Assembly (NCBI GenBank): GCA_030746635.1
Contig: JASLMH010000013.1
Coordinates: 1-47,760, forward strand
Direction: 5' to 3'
From: Alphaproteobacteria bacterium
GTDB taxonomy: Bacteria; Pseudomonadota; Alphaproteobacteria; GCA-2731375
Length of the DNA: 47,760 nt
Shown: positions 8,448-15,182 of the stretch, piece after piece
Layout: every line of letters starts with the position of its first letter
How positions within the stretch are numbered: position 1 is the first letter of the stretch
Program-made: the position numbers and the translations under genes
Notes under the pieces: model-generated
The model's database searches: none
What the model was told of the DNA's origin: nothing
What the model saw: the letters and a program-made list of their open reading frames with translations, nothing else

Positions 8448-8819
8448 ATGGCGCTGACCGACGCAATCACCACCATGAACCTCAACGACCTGGTCGAGTT
8501 CGACCGCGACGCCCGGCTGGTGCGCAAGAAGATCTTCCAATCCGAGATCATCGTCTCGGAAATCGTTTGTTACGAACCGGGGCAGTTCACCAAGACCCAC
8601 GTCCACCCGAACCAGGATGAGATCTTCCTTTGCCTCGAGGGCAAGGGCATCATCACCTTCGCCGGCGGGGATAACGTGCCGATCGAACAGGGCAGCGTGG
8701 TGTTCGTACCGAAGGGCACGGAACACGGCGTCGACACGGTCGCCAGGGAACGCTTGGTGTTGGTCTTTACCAAGGGCCCGGGGTTGCCCAACCCAAGCCG
8801 CAAGAAGAGCTCGGCGTGA
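8448..8819 (+). CDS. Small single-domain cupin protein
   Basis: This 123-residue protein has one cupin-2 barrel. Motif 1 is HVHPNQDEIFLCLEGKG, providing two His and one Glu as likely metal ligands. Motif 2 is PKGTEHGVD, with a His. The ATG at 8448 is chosen because upstream residues do not resemble a cupin N-terminus and a GAAGG site precedes it. Small cupins of this kind bind sugars, organic acids or metals, or act as isomerases or dioxygenases. Nothing here indicates the substrate. It is divergent from the monooxygenase gene and convergent with the next one. Confidence 0.85.
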   Translation: MALTDAITTMNLNDLVEFDRDARLVRKKIFQSEIIVSEIVCYEPGQFTKTHVHPNQDEIFLCLEGKGIITFAGGDNVPIEQGSVVFVPKGTEHGVDTVARERLVLVFTKGPGLPNPSRKKSSA

Positions 8820-8879
8820 CGGATAGGCGCCGGTCGGTTGGCCGGCATTACCAGTGCCAGGCCGGCCAGCGTTAGCTAA

Positions 8880-8914
8880 TGGTTCAACGGCCCATTGCCG
8901 GCAGAAGGATGACG
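8880..8914 (+). repeat. Degenerate copy of the alcohol dehydrogenase leader
   Basis: This 35-bp stretch (GGTTCAACGGCCCATTGC, then GGCAGAAGGATGACG) matches the 35 bp immediately upstream of the alcohol dehydrogenase start (10307-10341) at 29 of 35 positions, including the ribosome-binding site and the ATGACG. No dehydrogenase coding sequence follows it here. It looks like a leftover of a duplicated gene start, now lying between two convergent genes. Confidence 0.6.
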
Positions 8915-8930
8915 GCAGATCTCAGCGGCT

Positions 8931-9299
8931 TCAGCCCTCGCCAAGCCATCGCCGCGCCGCCGCCATATCGCGGAAAACCCGGATCACGTCGGACGCTTCG
9001 CTGTGGAAGATCTCGTACATTCGGGCCATACCGAACACCAAGTCGGCTTCGGCGACGATTGCCCGACGGCTACCCTCACCAAAAATATCGTTGTGGCGGG
9101 CAAGGTGGCCCATTTCACTGCCGGACGCCGTGAACTCGGTAACCTGCCGAAGATCGATGATCTGATTGTAGCCTTCATCGAATTCCGGGTCGTCACGAAG
9201 CCTGCGGCGATGATCCATGATTTCGTCCGCCGTCAATACACCGTGCGCCTCGGTGAATACCGTTTCCAAGGCTTTGTCGATTTCATAGCTGGCGGGCAT
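8931..9299 (-). CDS. SpoIIAA/STAS-like protein of unknown function
   Basis: This 122-residue soluble protein has the layout of the SpoIIAA-like (STAS-related) family: an N-terminal YEIDKALETVFTEAHGVLTADEI segment, a central IIDLRQVTEF strand, the RRAIVAEADLVFGMARMYEI segment, and a final VFRDMAAARRWLG helix. Such proteins lack catalytic motifs and are usually annotated as hypothetical. The ATG at 9299 has a GAGGCG ribosome-binding site. It stands alone, convergent with the cupin gene. Confidence 0.65.
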   Translation of the reverse strand: MPASYEIDKALETVFTEAHGVLTADEIMDHRRRLRDDPEFDEGYNQIIDLRQVTEFTASGSEMGHLARHNDIFGEGSRRAIVAEADLVFGMARMYEIFHSEASDVIRVFRDMAAARRWLGEG

Positions 9300-9440
9300 C
9301 AGCGCCTCATTTAATTCGCCGGTGCGGCACTCAATGTAATGCCGGCGGGTTTTGAGCCATGGGCGGTCGGTCTACCGCGAACGTCCACGAAGTCGCCCGT
9401 TATCATACTGCCCGGCGCGTGTGCCCGAAAGGCCGCGAGA

Positions 9441-9474
9441 GGCCGTGGCCAGGGCGGGAAAACCGCGCTAGGGT
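9441..9474 (+). promoter_or_regulatory. Promoter copy, TGGCCA-N17-TAGGGT
   Basis: TGGCCA (9446-9451) and TAGGGT (9469-9474) are 17 nt apart. The surrounding 33 bp (9441-9473) match 10256-10288, the promoter region of the alcohol dehydrogenase, at 30 of 33 positions. It lies directly in front of an amidohydrolase fragment. The conservation of both hexamers and of the spacer suggests a duplicated promoter. Confidence 0.5.
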
Positions 9475-9480
9475 TGGGCC

Positions 9481-9699
9481 CTGGACAACCCCAAGGTCGG
9501 CATCCCTTTCATCGAAAAGGCCCGATCCCTCGGCATTCGTAGTATCTGCATCCACAAGGGGCTGTCGTTCTCCAGCCTGTCGCCCAAGTTCACCTATTGC
9601 GCCGATATCGGCCGGGCGGCCCGGCTGTTCCTGGACGTCAATTTCATCGTCTGCCACTCCGGCCTCGAGACCGATACGCGCGAAGGGGTCTACGAGGGG
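9481..9699 (+). pseudogene. Internal fragment of an amidohydrolase-2 family gene
   Basis: Codons 9481-9699 read DNPKVGIPFIEKARSLG..., then ICIHKGLSFSSLSPKFTYC, ADIGRAARLFLDVNFIVCHSG and ETDTREGVYEG. This is the central part of metal-dependent hydrolases of the amidohydrolase-2 family, including the HKG and YHSG-type motifs (CHSG here). No start codon exists (a TAG precedes at 9469-9471), and both the N-terminal metal-binding domain and the C-terminus are missing: about 73 codons of a gene normally near 350-400 codons. It is a gene relic adjoining the duplicated promoter. Confidence 0.7.
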
Positions 9700-9841
9700 G
9701 CAGCGGCGCGGCGCGCGAAATATGGGGCAAGGAGGGCCATGGCGCTGAAATGCTTCCGGGCGCATCTTTTCAAGCGCCGGGTGACGTTATACTTTCTCGA
9801 TCCTTTGCGATGGCGTTGCAAGGGGAAGCGGGAGGCATGGC

Positions 9842-10234
9842 ATGGTTTTCGGGTCCGTGACCGTTCTGGTGGTCGAGGACGACGCCTTCTCACTGCGGTT
9901 CATTGGCCGCATCCTGGAGAGCCTCGACGTCGCCGGCGTCATCAGCGCGGGCAATGGCGTGGAAGCTTTGGAAATCCTGCAGGGAACCGAGTCGCCCATC
10001 GGTCTGGTGATCAGCGATATCGAGATGCCGGACATGGACGGCTACGAACTGGTGCGCCGCATTCGCTACGGCACCGTGCCTCAGTACAAGGACATCCCGA
10101 TGCTCATGCTGACCGGCCAGGACACCGACGACAACGTCAAGAAGGCGCAGATCCACAAGATCGACGGCTTCATCGTCAAACCGCCCAAGGCCAGCGCCAT
10201 CGAAATCCACATGAAAAAGGCACTGGGACTTTAA
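9842..10234 (+). CDS. Orphan single-domain response regulator (CheY-like)
   Basis: This 130-residue protein is a stand-alone receiver domain. The acidic pocket is Glu12-Asp13-Asp14 (VVEDDAFS), the phosphoacceptor is Asp59 (VISDIEMPDMDG), and the switch residues are Thr91 (MLTGQ) and Lys113 (VKPPK). There is no output domain, so it would act by protein contact after phosphorylation. No histidine kinase lies nearby. The ATG has GGGAGGC about 7 nt upstream. A TATACT (9788-9793) some 50 bp upstream could be a -10 element, but its -35 is poor. It lies between an amidohydrolase fragment and an alcohol dehydrogenase, an unusual setting. Confidence 0.9.
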   Translation: MVFGSVTVLVVEDDAFSLRFIGRILESLDVAGVISAGNGVEALEILQGTESPIGLVISDIEMPDMDGYELVRRIRYGTVPQYKDIPMLMLTGQDTDDNVKKAQIHKIDGFIVKPPKASAIEIHMKKALGL

Positions 10235-10255
10235 GGCACGAACCGCATCGGCCTG

Positions 10256-10289
10256 GGCCGTGGTCAGGGCGGGAAATCCGCGCTAGGCT
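10256..10289 (+). promoter_or_regulatory. Promoter TGGTCA-N17-TAGGCT
   Basis: TGGTCA (10261-10266) and TAGGCT (10284-10289) are 17 nt apart, about 53 bp upstream of the alcohol dehydrogenase start. A near-copy at 9441-9474 keeps both hexamers. The hexamers fit the TTGxCx and TAGGxT style seen elsewhere in this window. Confidence 0.5.
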
Positions 10290-10306
10290 GCGCGCTTGGG
10301 GGACAA

Positions 10307-10341
10307 CGGTTCAAAGACCCATTGCGGGCGGGAGGATGACG
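10307..10341 (+). repeat. Leader of the alcohol dehydrogenase gene, repeated at 8880-8914
   Basis: This 35-bp leader holds the GGGCGGGAGG ribosome-binding site and directly precedes ATG 10342. It is 29/35 identical to 8880-8914, so promoter and leader pieces of this gene have been copied to two separate places upstream. Confidence 0.6.
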
Positions 10342-11427
10342 ATGAAGGCCAAGGCGGCGGTGATGTACAAGGCTCACGAGCCATTGAGCATCGAGGAAAT
10401 CGATATCGACAAACCGACCCGGCGCGAGGTGCTGATCCGCACCGCCTTCGCCGGCGTCTGCCACAGCGATCTGCATTTCATCGACGGCCTCTACCCCATT
10501 CCCTGTCCCTGCGTGCTGGGCCATGAATCCGCCGGCGTGGTCGAGGCGGTGGGCGAGGACGTCACCTACGTCAAGCCCGGCGACCACGTCATCACCTGCC
10601 TCTCGACCTTCTGCGGCGAATGCGAATACTGCCTGACCGGCCGGATGTCGCTGTGCCTGAGCCCGCTGACCAAGCGCGCGCCCGACGGCGACCAGCGCCT
10701 GAGCCTGAACGGCGAGGTGGTGACCCAGTTTGCCAACCTCTCCTCCTATGCCGAATACATCCTGACCCACGAGCATTCGCTGGTGAAGGTGCGCGAGGAC
10801 ATGCCGCTGGACCGGGCGGCGCTGATCGGCTGCGGCGTGATGACCGGGGTCGGCGCGGTGTTCCATACCGCCAAGGTCGAGCCCGGCTCGACGGTGGCGG
10901 TGATCGGCTGCGGCGGCATCGGCCTGGCGGCGATCAATGGTGCCGCCATCGCCGGCGCCGGCCGCATCATCGCGGTCGACATGGTCGGCTCGAAGCTGAA
11001 CCTGGCCAAGGAGTTCGGCGCCACCGACGTGGTCGACGGCAGCGAGGGCGGCGTCGTCGAAGCCATCAGGGAGCTGACCGGCGGCGGCGTGCATTACTCT
11101 TTCGAATGCGTCGGCCTGAAGGATACCGCCGAACAGGCCTTCAAGATGCTGCAACGGGGTGGTTGCGCGACGGTGATCGGCATGATCCCGGTCGGCACCA
11201 AGATCGAGCTGCACGGCCCCGACTTCCTGGGCGAGAAGAAGATCCAGGGCTCGGCCATGGGCTCCAACCGCTTCCGCATCGACATGCCGCGGCTGACCGA
11301 CTTCTACTTGCGCGGCGATCTGAAGCTCGACACCATGATCTCCGGCCGGATCAAGCTGGAACAGATCAACGACGCCATGGACGAACTGAAGACCGGCGAG
11401 ATCGCCCGCAACGTCATTGCTTTTTAG
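10342..11427 (+). CDS. Zinc-dependent medium-chain alcohol dehydrogenase
   Basis: This 361-residue protein is an MDR alcohol dehydrogenase. Catalytic zinc ligands are Cys40 (GVCHSD) and His61-Glu62 (GHE), with a later Cys (LIGCGVMTGVG). A structural zinc site has Cys91, Cys94, Cys97 and Cys105. The Rossmann motif GCGGIGLAAINGA is at about 190-202, followed by an acidic residue (AVDMVGSK) that favours NAD. The length and the GCGVMTGVGA context fit class III-like, benzyl-alcohol-type or aryl dehydrogenases. The ATG at 10342 is better placed than 10336, which overlaps the ribosome-binding site. The same frame is open back to 9472, but the upstream part is the amidohydrolase relic and the response regulator region, not a fusion. 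Confidence 0.9.
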   Translation: MKAKAAVMYKAHEPLSIEEIDIDKPTRREVLIRTAFAGVCHSDLHFIDGLYPIPCPCVLGHESAGVVEAVGEDVTYVKPGDHVITCLSTFCGECEYCLTGRMSLCLSPLTKRAPDGDQRLSLNGEVVTQFANLSSYAEYILTHEHSLVKVREDMPLDRAALIGCGVMTGVGAVFHTAKVEPGSTVAVIGCGGIGLAAINGAAIAGAGRIIAVDMVGSKLNLAKEFGATDVVDGSEGGVVEAIRELTGGGVHYSFECVGLKDTAEQAFKMLQRGGCATVIGMIPVGTKIELHGPDFLGEKKIQGSAMGSNRFRIDMPRLTDFYLRGDLKLDTMISGRIKLEQINDAMDELKTGEIARNVIAF

Positions 11428-11535
11428 GGCGATGGGGTTTTCGGCGAACCCGATCGGCCGCCGCCCTGCCCCTGCGAGATGCCCGGGTCACGCCCAGGTA
11501 TGACGTAACTTATTGTAATATCAGTATTATTCGTC

Positions 11536-11558
11536 ATTGCCGGGCCTGACCCGGCAAT
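11536..11558. repeat. Short intergenic palindrome of the alphaproteobacterial type
   Basis: ATTGCCGGG, five nt, then CCCGGCAAT: a perfect 9-bp stem preceded by TTCGTC. From memory, near-identical CGTCATTGCCGGG...CCCGGCAATC palindromes are dispersed in many alphaproteobacterial genomes. It lies about 30 bp upstream of the GIY-YIG gene, next to an AT-rich stretch (11500-11535) that could hold its promoter. Confidence 0.7.
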
Positions 11559-11586
11559 CTCGAGAAAGACGCGCGACGCTTGGCCC

Positions 11587-11874
11587 ATGAGCTATTTCGT
11601 CTACATGTTGGCCAGCCGACCGAACGGCACCTTGTATACCGGCGTCACGAACAACCTGGTGCGGCGGGTCTACGAGCATCGCGAGGGCGACGCCGACGGC
11701 TTCACGCGACGGTACGGCATCAAGCGGCTGGTATGGTTCGAGGAAACCGCCGAACCCCGTGTCGCCATTCAACGCGAGAAGAACATCAAGCACTGGCCAA
11801 GGGCCTGGAAAGTGTCCCTTATCGAGGAAGCGAACCCGACATGGCGCGACCTATACGATGACATCACGCAATAG
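11587..11874 (+). CDS. GIY-YIG nuclease domain protein (UPF0213/YhbQ-like)
   Basis: This 95-residue protein is a single GIY-YIG domain. The first two strands read YFVYMLAS and GTLYTGVTNN, corresponding to the GIY and YIG tripeptides with the usual YTG variant. They are followed by VRRVYEH (the conserved Arg) and AIQREKNIKHWPRAWKVSLIE, with the metal-binding Glu in QREK. Small stand-alone members are abundant in bacteria. They are presumed nucleases, and mostly of unknown physiological role. It is convergent with the SDR gene, with 8 bp between the stops. Confidence 0.9.
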   Translation: MSYFVYMLASRPNGTLYTGVTNNLVRRVYEHREGDADGFTRRYGIKRLVWFEETAEPRVAIQREKNIKHWPRAWKVSLIEEANPTWRDLYDDITQ

Positions 11875-11882
11875 GCCCGGCC

Positions 11883-12680
11883 CTACCCGATCATGCTGTA
11901 GCCGCCGCTGACCGAGAGCACCTGGCCGGTGACGTGGCCGGCGACGGCGTCGGAGGCCAGGAACAGCACCGCGTTGGCGATGTCGCGCGGGCGGCCGACC
12001 TTGCGCAGGGGCAGCGACTTGGCGATCTTCTCGAACTGTTCGGGGGTGAACATGTTGTCCTTGTCGACCCACATGCTGTTCTCGCCGACCTCTTCGTCCT
12101 CCTCCGGCACGGTGACGCCGGGGCAGACCACGTTGCAGCGCACGCCGCTGCGGCCGTTCTCCTTGGCGATGGTCTTCATGAAGCTGTTGATGGCCGCCTT
12201 GACGCCGCCGTACACGGCCTCGCGCGGCTCGCCCTGGCGGGAGGCATCGGAGCTGATCGAGACGATGGCGCCATGGCCCTGGGCGTTCATGCCATCCAGC
12301 ACCGCCCGGGTGCAGTTCAAGACGCCCAGATAGTTGATGCGGATCACCCGTTCCCAGAACTCCGGGGTGGTCTGGGTGAAGAACATCAGCTGATCCCAGC
12401 CGACGTTGTTGACCAGGACGTCGACCTGGCCGTGGTCCTCGACGGCCGCCGCCACCAGTTGCTCGACCTCCGCCAGTTCGGTGACGTCGGTGCGCAGGCA
12501 GCGGACCTGGCCGCCGCCCAGGCCAGAGGCCTCCTCGGCCACGCGGCCGCCCTGGTCGACGTCCAGTTCGGCCATGGTCACGTTGGCGCCCTCGGCTGCG
12601 AAGCCCAGGGTGATGGCGCGGCCGATGTTGGAACCGCCGCCGGTGACGATGACCGATTTTCCATTCAGGCCCAGATCCAT
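11883..12680 (-). CDS. SDR oxidoreductase, BadH-like (2-hydroxycyclohexanecarboxyl-CoA dehydrogenase family)
   Basis: This 265-residue SDR has TGGGSNIG at residues 13-20, NNVGWD at 91-96, a catalytic Ser (SISSDASR, 143/144), Tyr157 and Lys161. The NNxGWD motif, the SSDASR segment, VNVVCPG-like NVVCPGVT and the C-terminal TGQVLSVSGGYSM closely follow BadH from the cyclohexanecarboxylate pathway, so a CoA-thioester substrate is plausible. There is no other bad gene nearby. The GGAGGA ribosome-binding site is well placed. A small hairpin, ACCGGC-TT-GCCGGT (12699-12712), separates it from the adenosine deaminase gene upstream, and the two may form a transcription unit. Confidence 0.82.
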   Translation of the reverse strand: MDLGLNGKSVIVTGGGSNIGRAITLGFAAEGANVTMAELDVDQGGRVAEEASGLGGGQVRCLRTDVTELAEVEQLVAAAVEDHGQVDVLVNNVGWDQLMFFTQTTPEFWERVIRINYLGVLNCTRAVLDGMNAQGHGAIVSISSDASRQGEPREAVYGGVKAAINSFMKTIAKENGRSGVRCNVVCPGVTVPEEDEEVGENSMWVDKDNMFTPEQFEKIAKSLPLRKVGRPRDIANAVLFLASDAVAGHVTGQVLSVSGGYSMIG

Positions 12681-12745
12681 TTTATCCTCCTACATGGTAC
12701 CGGCTTGCCGGTGTTTCTTCTCCTGGGGGTCATGCTAGGCGATTT

Positions 12746-13777
12746 CTACGGGGCGGACCAAGCCGGATCGCCAATGAACGCCTCGCGCATCGCCGATTTC
12801 GCAGCCGCGTCCTGCCAGGAAGCCTCGACGGCGTTCAGCACCAGGTTGCGTATTTCTTCCGGGCCGAAACCGAACACCTGGTGCAGGGCGAGGAATTCGT
12901 CGGCCAGGGTGTTGTGGAACATGCCCGGATCGTCGGTATTGATGGTCAGCATCAGGCCCTGGCGCCAGAACCGGCCGACCGGGTGCTGGGCGATCTCCGC
13001 CACCACGCCGGTGGCGATGTTCGACAGCGGGCAGACCTCCAACGGCATGCCCCGGGCCGCCAGCAGGTCCAGCAGGGCCGGATCCTCGGCCGCCCGTACG
13101 CCGTGGCCGATACGATCGACGGCGAGGACATCCAGGACACCGCGAACGCTGTCGGCGCCGGCCGCCTCGCCGGCATGGGCGGTGGTGCCGAGGCCCAGGC
13201 GCCGGGCCCGCTCGAAGATCCCGGCGAACGGCTCCGGCGGATAGCGATGCTCCGAGCCGCCCAGGCCGATGCCGATCACGCCATGCTGCCGGACCTCGGC
13301 GACCTGCTCCAGGGTCCGGGCGGCCTGCTCGGGCCCGGTGTCGCGCACCATGTCGGCGATCAGGCGCACCGTGGTGTTCGGCACCCGCGCCAGGCCGCGT
13401 TCGATCGCCAGCACCAGTTCCTGCGGCTCCAGGCCCTGATCGCTGAAGCGGCTGGGCGAGAAGAACACCTCGGCATAGCGGATGTTCTGGCCCAGCAACT
13501 CCCGCGCCATGGCCTCGGCGATCAAGCTGAAATCCTCGTATTCGCGAAGAAAGCCGTTCTTCCAGATCCAGGCGTCGATGAAATCGGCGAAATCCCGATA
13601 GCTCAGCCGCCGGCGCAGGTCGGCCTCGCCCGGCACCTCCCGATCGCCGCCGTACTTCTGCATGAGCCGCCATAACGCCGGAAGGGGGATCGCCCCTTCC
13701 AGATGCAAATGCAGTTCCGCCTTCGGCAGCGCCTCCAGCCAGGCGCGGAACGCTCCGTTCATGCCGTCACCGCTCAT
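12746..13777 (-). CDS. add: Adenosine deaminase family protein
   Basis: This 343-residue protein has all the metal and catalytic motifs of the adenosine/adenine deaminase family: His23-x-His25 (ELHLHLEG), His201 and Glu204 (HAGEAAG), His225 (RIGHGV), SN at 252-253 and Asp282-Asp283 (INTDDPGMF). The enzyme would deaminate adenosine or a related purine in the cytoplasm. The INTDDP form favours adenosine over adenine deaminases, but specificity cannot be settled by eye. The ATG at 13777 has no ribosome-binding site; an internal ATG at 13762 is also possible. A short in-frame upstream ORF (13793-13834) has a better site and may couple translation. Confidence 0.85.
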   Translation of the reverse strand: MSGDGMNGAFRAWLEALPKAELHLHLEGAIPLPALWRLMQKYGGDREVPGEADLRRRLSYRDFADFIDAWIWKNGFLREYEDFSLIAEAMARELLGQNIRYAEVFFSPSRFSDQGLEPQELVLAIERGLARVPNTTVRLIADMVRDTGPEQAARTLEQVAEVRQHGVIGIGLGGSEHRYPPEPFAGIFERARRLGLGTTAHAGEAAGADSVRGVLDVLAVDRIGHGVRAAEDPALLDLLAARGMPLEVCPLSNIATGVVAEIAQHPVGRFWRQGLMLTINTDDPGMFHNTLADEFLALHQVFGFGPEEIRNLVLNAVEASWQDAAAKSAMREAFIGDPAWSAP

Positions 13778-13792
13778 GGCGAAGGCCGGGGA

Positions 13793-13834
13793 TCAGCGGT
13801 CGACTTCGGCATCCAGTTCCTCGTACGCAACCAT
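13793..13834 (-). CDS. Possible 13-codon leader ORF upstream of adenosine deaminase
   Basis: ATG 13832-13834 begins MVAYEELDAEVDR and ends at TGA (13793-13795). It is in the same frame as the adenosine deaminase gene, whose ATG lies 15 nt past the stop. The mini-ORF has a good AGAGGAA ribosome-binding site 8 nt upstream, whereas the deaminase start has none. This is consistent with translational coupling. It could equally be a chance ORF. Confidence 0.3.
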   Translation of the reverse strand: MVAYEELDAEVDR

Positions 13835-13908
13835 GGCACCATTCCTCTGTTGTCCATACCGTTCGACCCGATGTCAACGCCCACGCCCCACCCTGGATGG
13901 CCGGCGCG

Positions 13909-13938
13909 TTGACGGCGCCGCCGTCATGCGAATAGGTT
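13909..13938 (+). promoter_or_regulatory. Promoter TTGACG-N18-TAGGTT
   Basis: TTGACG (13909-13914) and TAGGTT (13933-13938) are 18 nt apart, one of the best promoters visible in the window. Transcription would begin near 13945, just upstream of the GGAG site and ATG 13972 of the flavin oxidoreductase gene. Confidence 0.5.
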
Positions 13939-13971
13939 CCCCCTCCATTCCCGCCCGCGTTGGAGTTCCCC

Positions 13972-15054
13972 ATGTCCGCCAGCCTCGAAGCCCTGTTTAC
14001 GCCGATCACCCTGAAGACCGTCACCATGCCCAACCGCCTGGCCATGGCGCCGATGACCCGCCGGATGTCGCCGAACGGCGTGCCGGGCGCCGACGTCGCG
14101 GCCTATTACCGCCGCCGGGTGGAGGGCGGCATCGGCCTGATCATCACCGAGGGCGTGGGCCTGGACCATGTCAGCTCCTCCGGCCACCGCGACGTGCCCA
14201 ACCTGTTCGGCGAAGCGGCCCTGGCCGGCTGGCAAGGGGTGATCGAGGGGGTGCACGCCGCCGGCGGCCGCATCATCCCGCAGCTTTGGCATATCGGCGG
14301 CGCCCGCCAGCCCTGGATGGAGATCGAGGTGCCGGGACACAGCCCCTCGGGCGTCGTGCTGGGCGATTTCGGCAGCGCCGTGGCGATGTCGCGGGACGAT
14401 ATCGAGGCGGTCGTCGGAGCCTTCGCCTCGGCCGCCGCCGATGCCCGGCGCAGCGGCTTCGATGGCGTCGAAATCCATGGCGCCCACGGCTATCTGATCG
14501 ACCAGTTCCTTTGGGACGGCAGCAACCGCCGCGACGACGACTACGGCGGCTCGATGGAGAACCGCGGCCGGCTCGCGGCCGAGGTGGTGGCGGCGGTACG
14601 CCGGGCCACCGATCCCGATTTCCTTATCGTCTTCCGCTTTTCGCAGTGGAAGCCCATCGACTACGAGGCCCGCCTGGCGACCACGCCGGAGGAGCTGCGG
14701 CGCATCGTCGAGCCCCTGGCCGAGGCCGGCGTCGACGTCTTTCACGCCAGCACCCGCCGTTACTGGCTGCCGGAATTCGAGGGCTCGGAGCTGAACCTGG
14801 CCGGCTGGACCCGCAAACTGACCGGCAGGCCGACGATCACCGTCGGCAGCGTCGGCCTGGACGACGTCTCGCGCGAGGCCGCCAAGCCGCGGGACCTCTC
14901 CGACCTGCTCGAACGCCTGGCGGCCGAGGAATTCGACATGGTGGCGGTCGGCCGGGCCCTCCTGGCCGATCCGGCCTGGGCCAACAAGATCCGCGACGGC
15001 CGTCAGGACGAAGTGACGGGCTACACCCAAAAGGCCCTGGCCAGCCTGACTTGA
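13972..15054 (+). CDS. NADH:flavin oxidoreductase (Old Yellow Enzyme family)
   Basis: This 360-residue FMN-binding TIM barrel has the family landmarks: PNRLAMAPMTR near the N-terminus, PQLWHIGGA, the substrate-binding pair His169 and His172 in VEIHGAHGYLIDQFL, YGGSMENR, and the phosphate-binding VGRALLADP near the C-terminus. It probably reduces activated C=C bonds or cleaves related substrates. The short form without an iron-sulfur domain indicates a classical ene-reductase-like enzyme rather than a 2,4-dienoyl-CoA reductase. ATG 13972 has GGAG six nt upstream; the TTG at 13960 is a weaker alternative. It is convergent with the MFS gene across a large inverted repeat. Confidence 0.9.
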   Translation: MSASLEALFTPITLKTVTMPNRLAMAPMTRRMSPNGVPGADVAAYYRRRVEGGIGLIITEGVGLDHVSSSGHRDVPNLFGEAALAGWQGVIEGVHAAGGRIIPQLWHIGGARQPWMEIEVPGHSPSGVVLGDFGSAVAMSRDDIEAVVGAFASAAADARRSGFDGVEIHGAHGYLIDQFLWDGSNRRDDDYGGSMENRGRLAAEVVAAVRRATDPDFLIVFRFSQWKPIDYEARLATTPEELRRIVEPLAEAGVDVFHASTRRYWLPEFEGSELNLAGWTRKLTGRPTITVGSVGLDDVSREAAKPRDLSDLLERLAAEEFDMVAVGRALLADPAWANKIRDGRQDEVTGYTQKALASLT

Positions 15055-15066
15055 GGCCATGCACCT

Positions 15067-15172
15067 GCTTCGAGACGGGCGCTTCGCGCCCTCCTCAGCA
15101 TGAGGTTATTTCATTGAAATTAAACAGATATTCTCATCCTGAGGAGAGCCGCAGGCTCGTCTCGAAGGACGA
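15067..15172. repeat. Composite inverted-repeat element, copy A
   Basis: Two imperfect arms of about 39 nt (15067-15105 and 15133-15172) share CTTCGAGACG, CTCCTCAG and ATGAG and face each other across an AT-rich spacer. Each arm carries its own hairpin: GGGCGC-TTC-GCGCCC on the left and AGCC-GCA-GGCT on the right. The element recurs in reverse orientation at 34102-34209. It fills the gap between two convergent genes, so it may serve as a two-way terminator. Similar sequences are, from memory, dispersed in alphaproteobacterial genomes. Confidence 0.8.
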
Positions 15173-15182
15173 TTGGGACAGG

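Noticed and set aside
9472..11427. One continuous frame joining the amidohydrolase relic to the alcohol dehydrogenase
   Set aside because: It passes through a real response-regulator gene in another frame, and the dehydrogenase has its own promoter and ribosome-binding site, so it is not a fusion.
12699..12712. ACCGGC-TT-GCCGGT as a terminator
   Set aside because: Only a 6-bp stem and not followed by Ts on the minus strand; mentioned with the BadH-like gene only.
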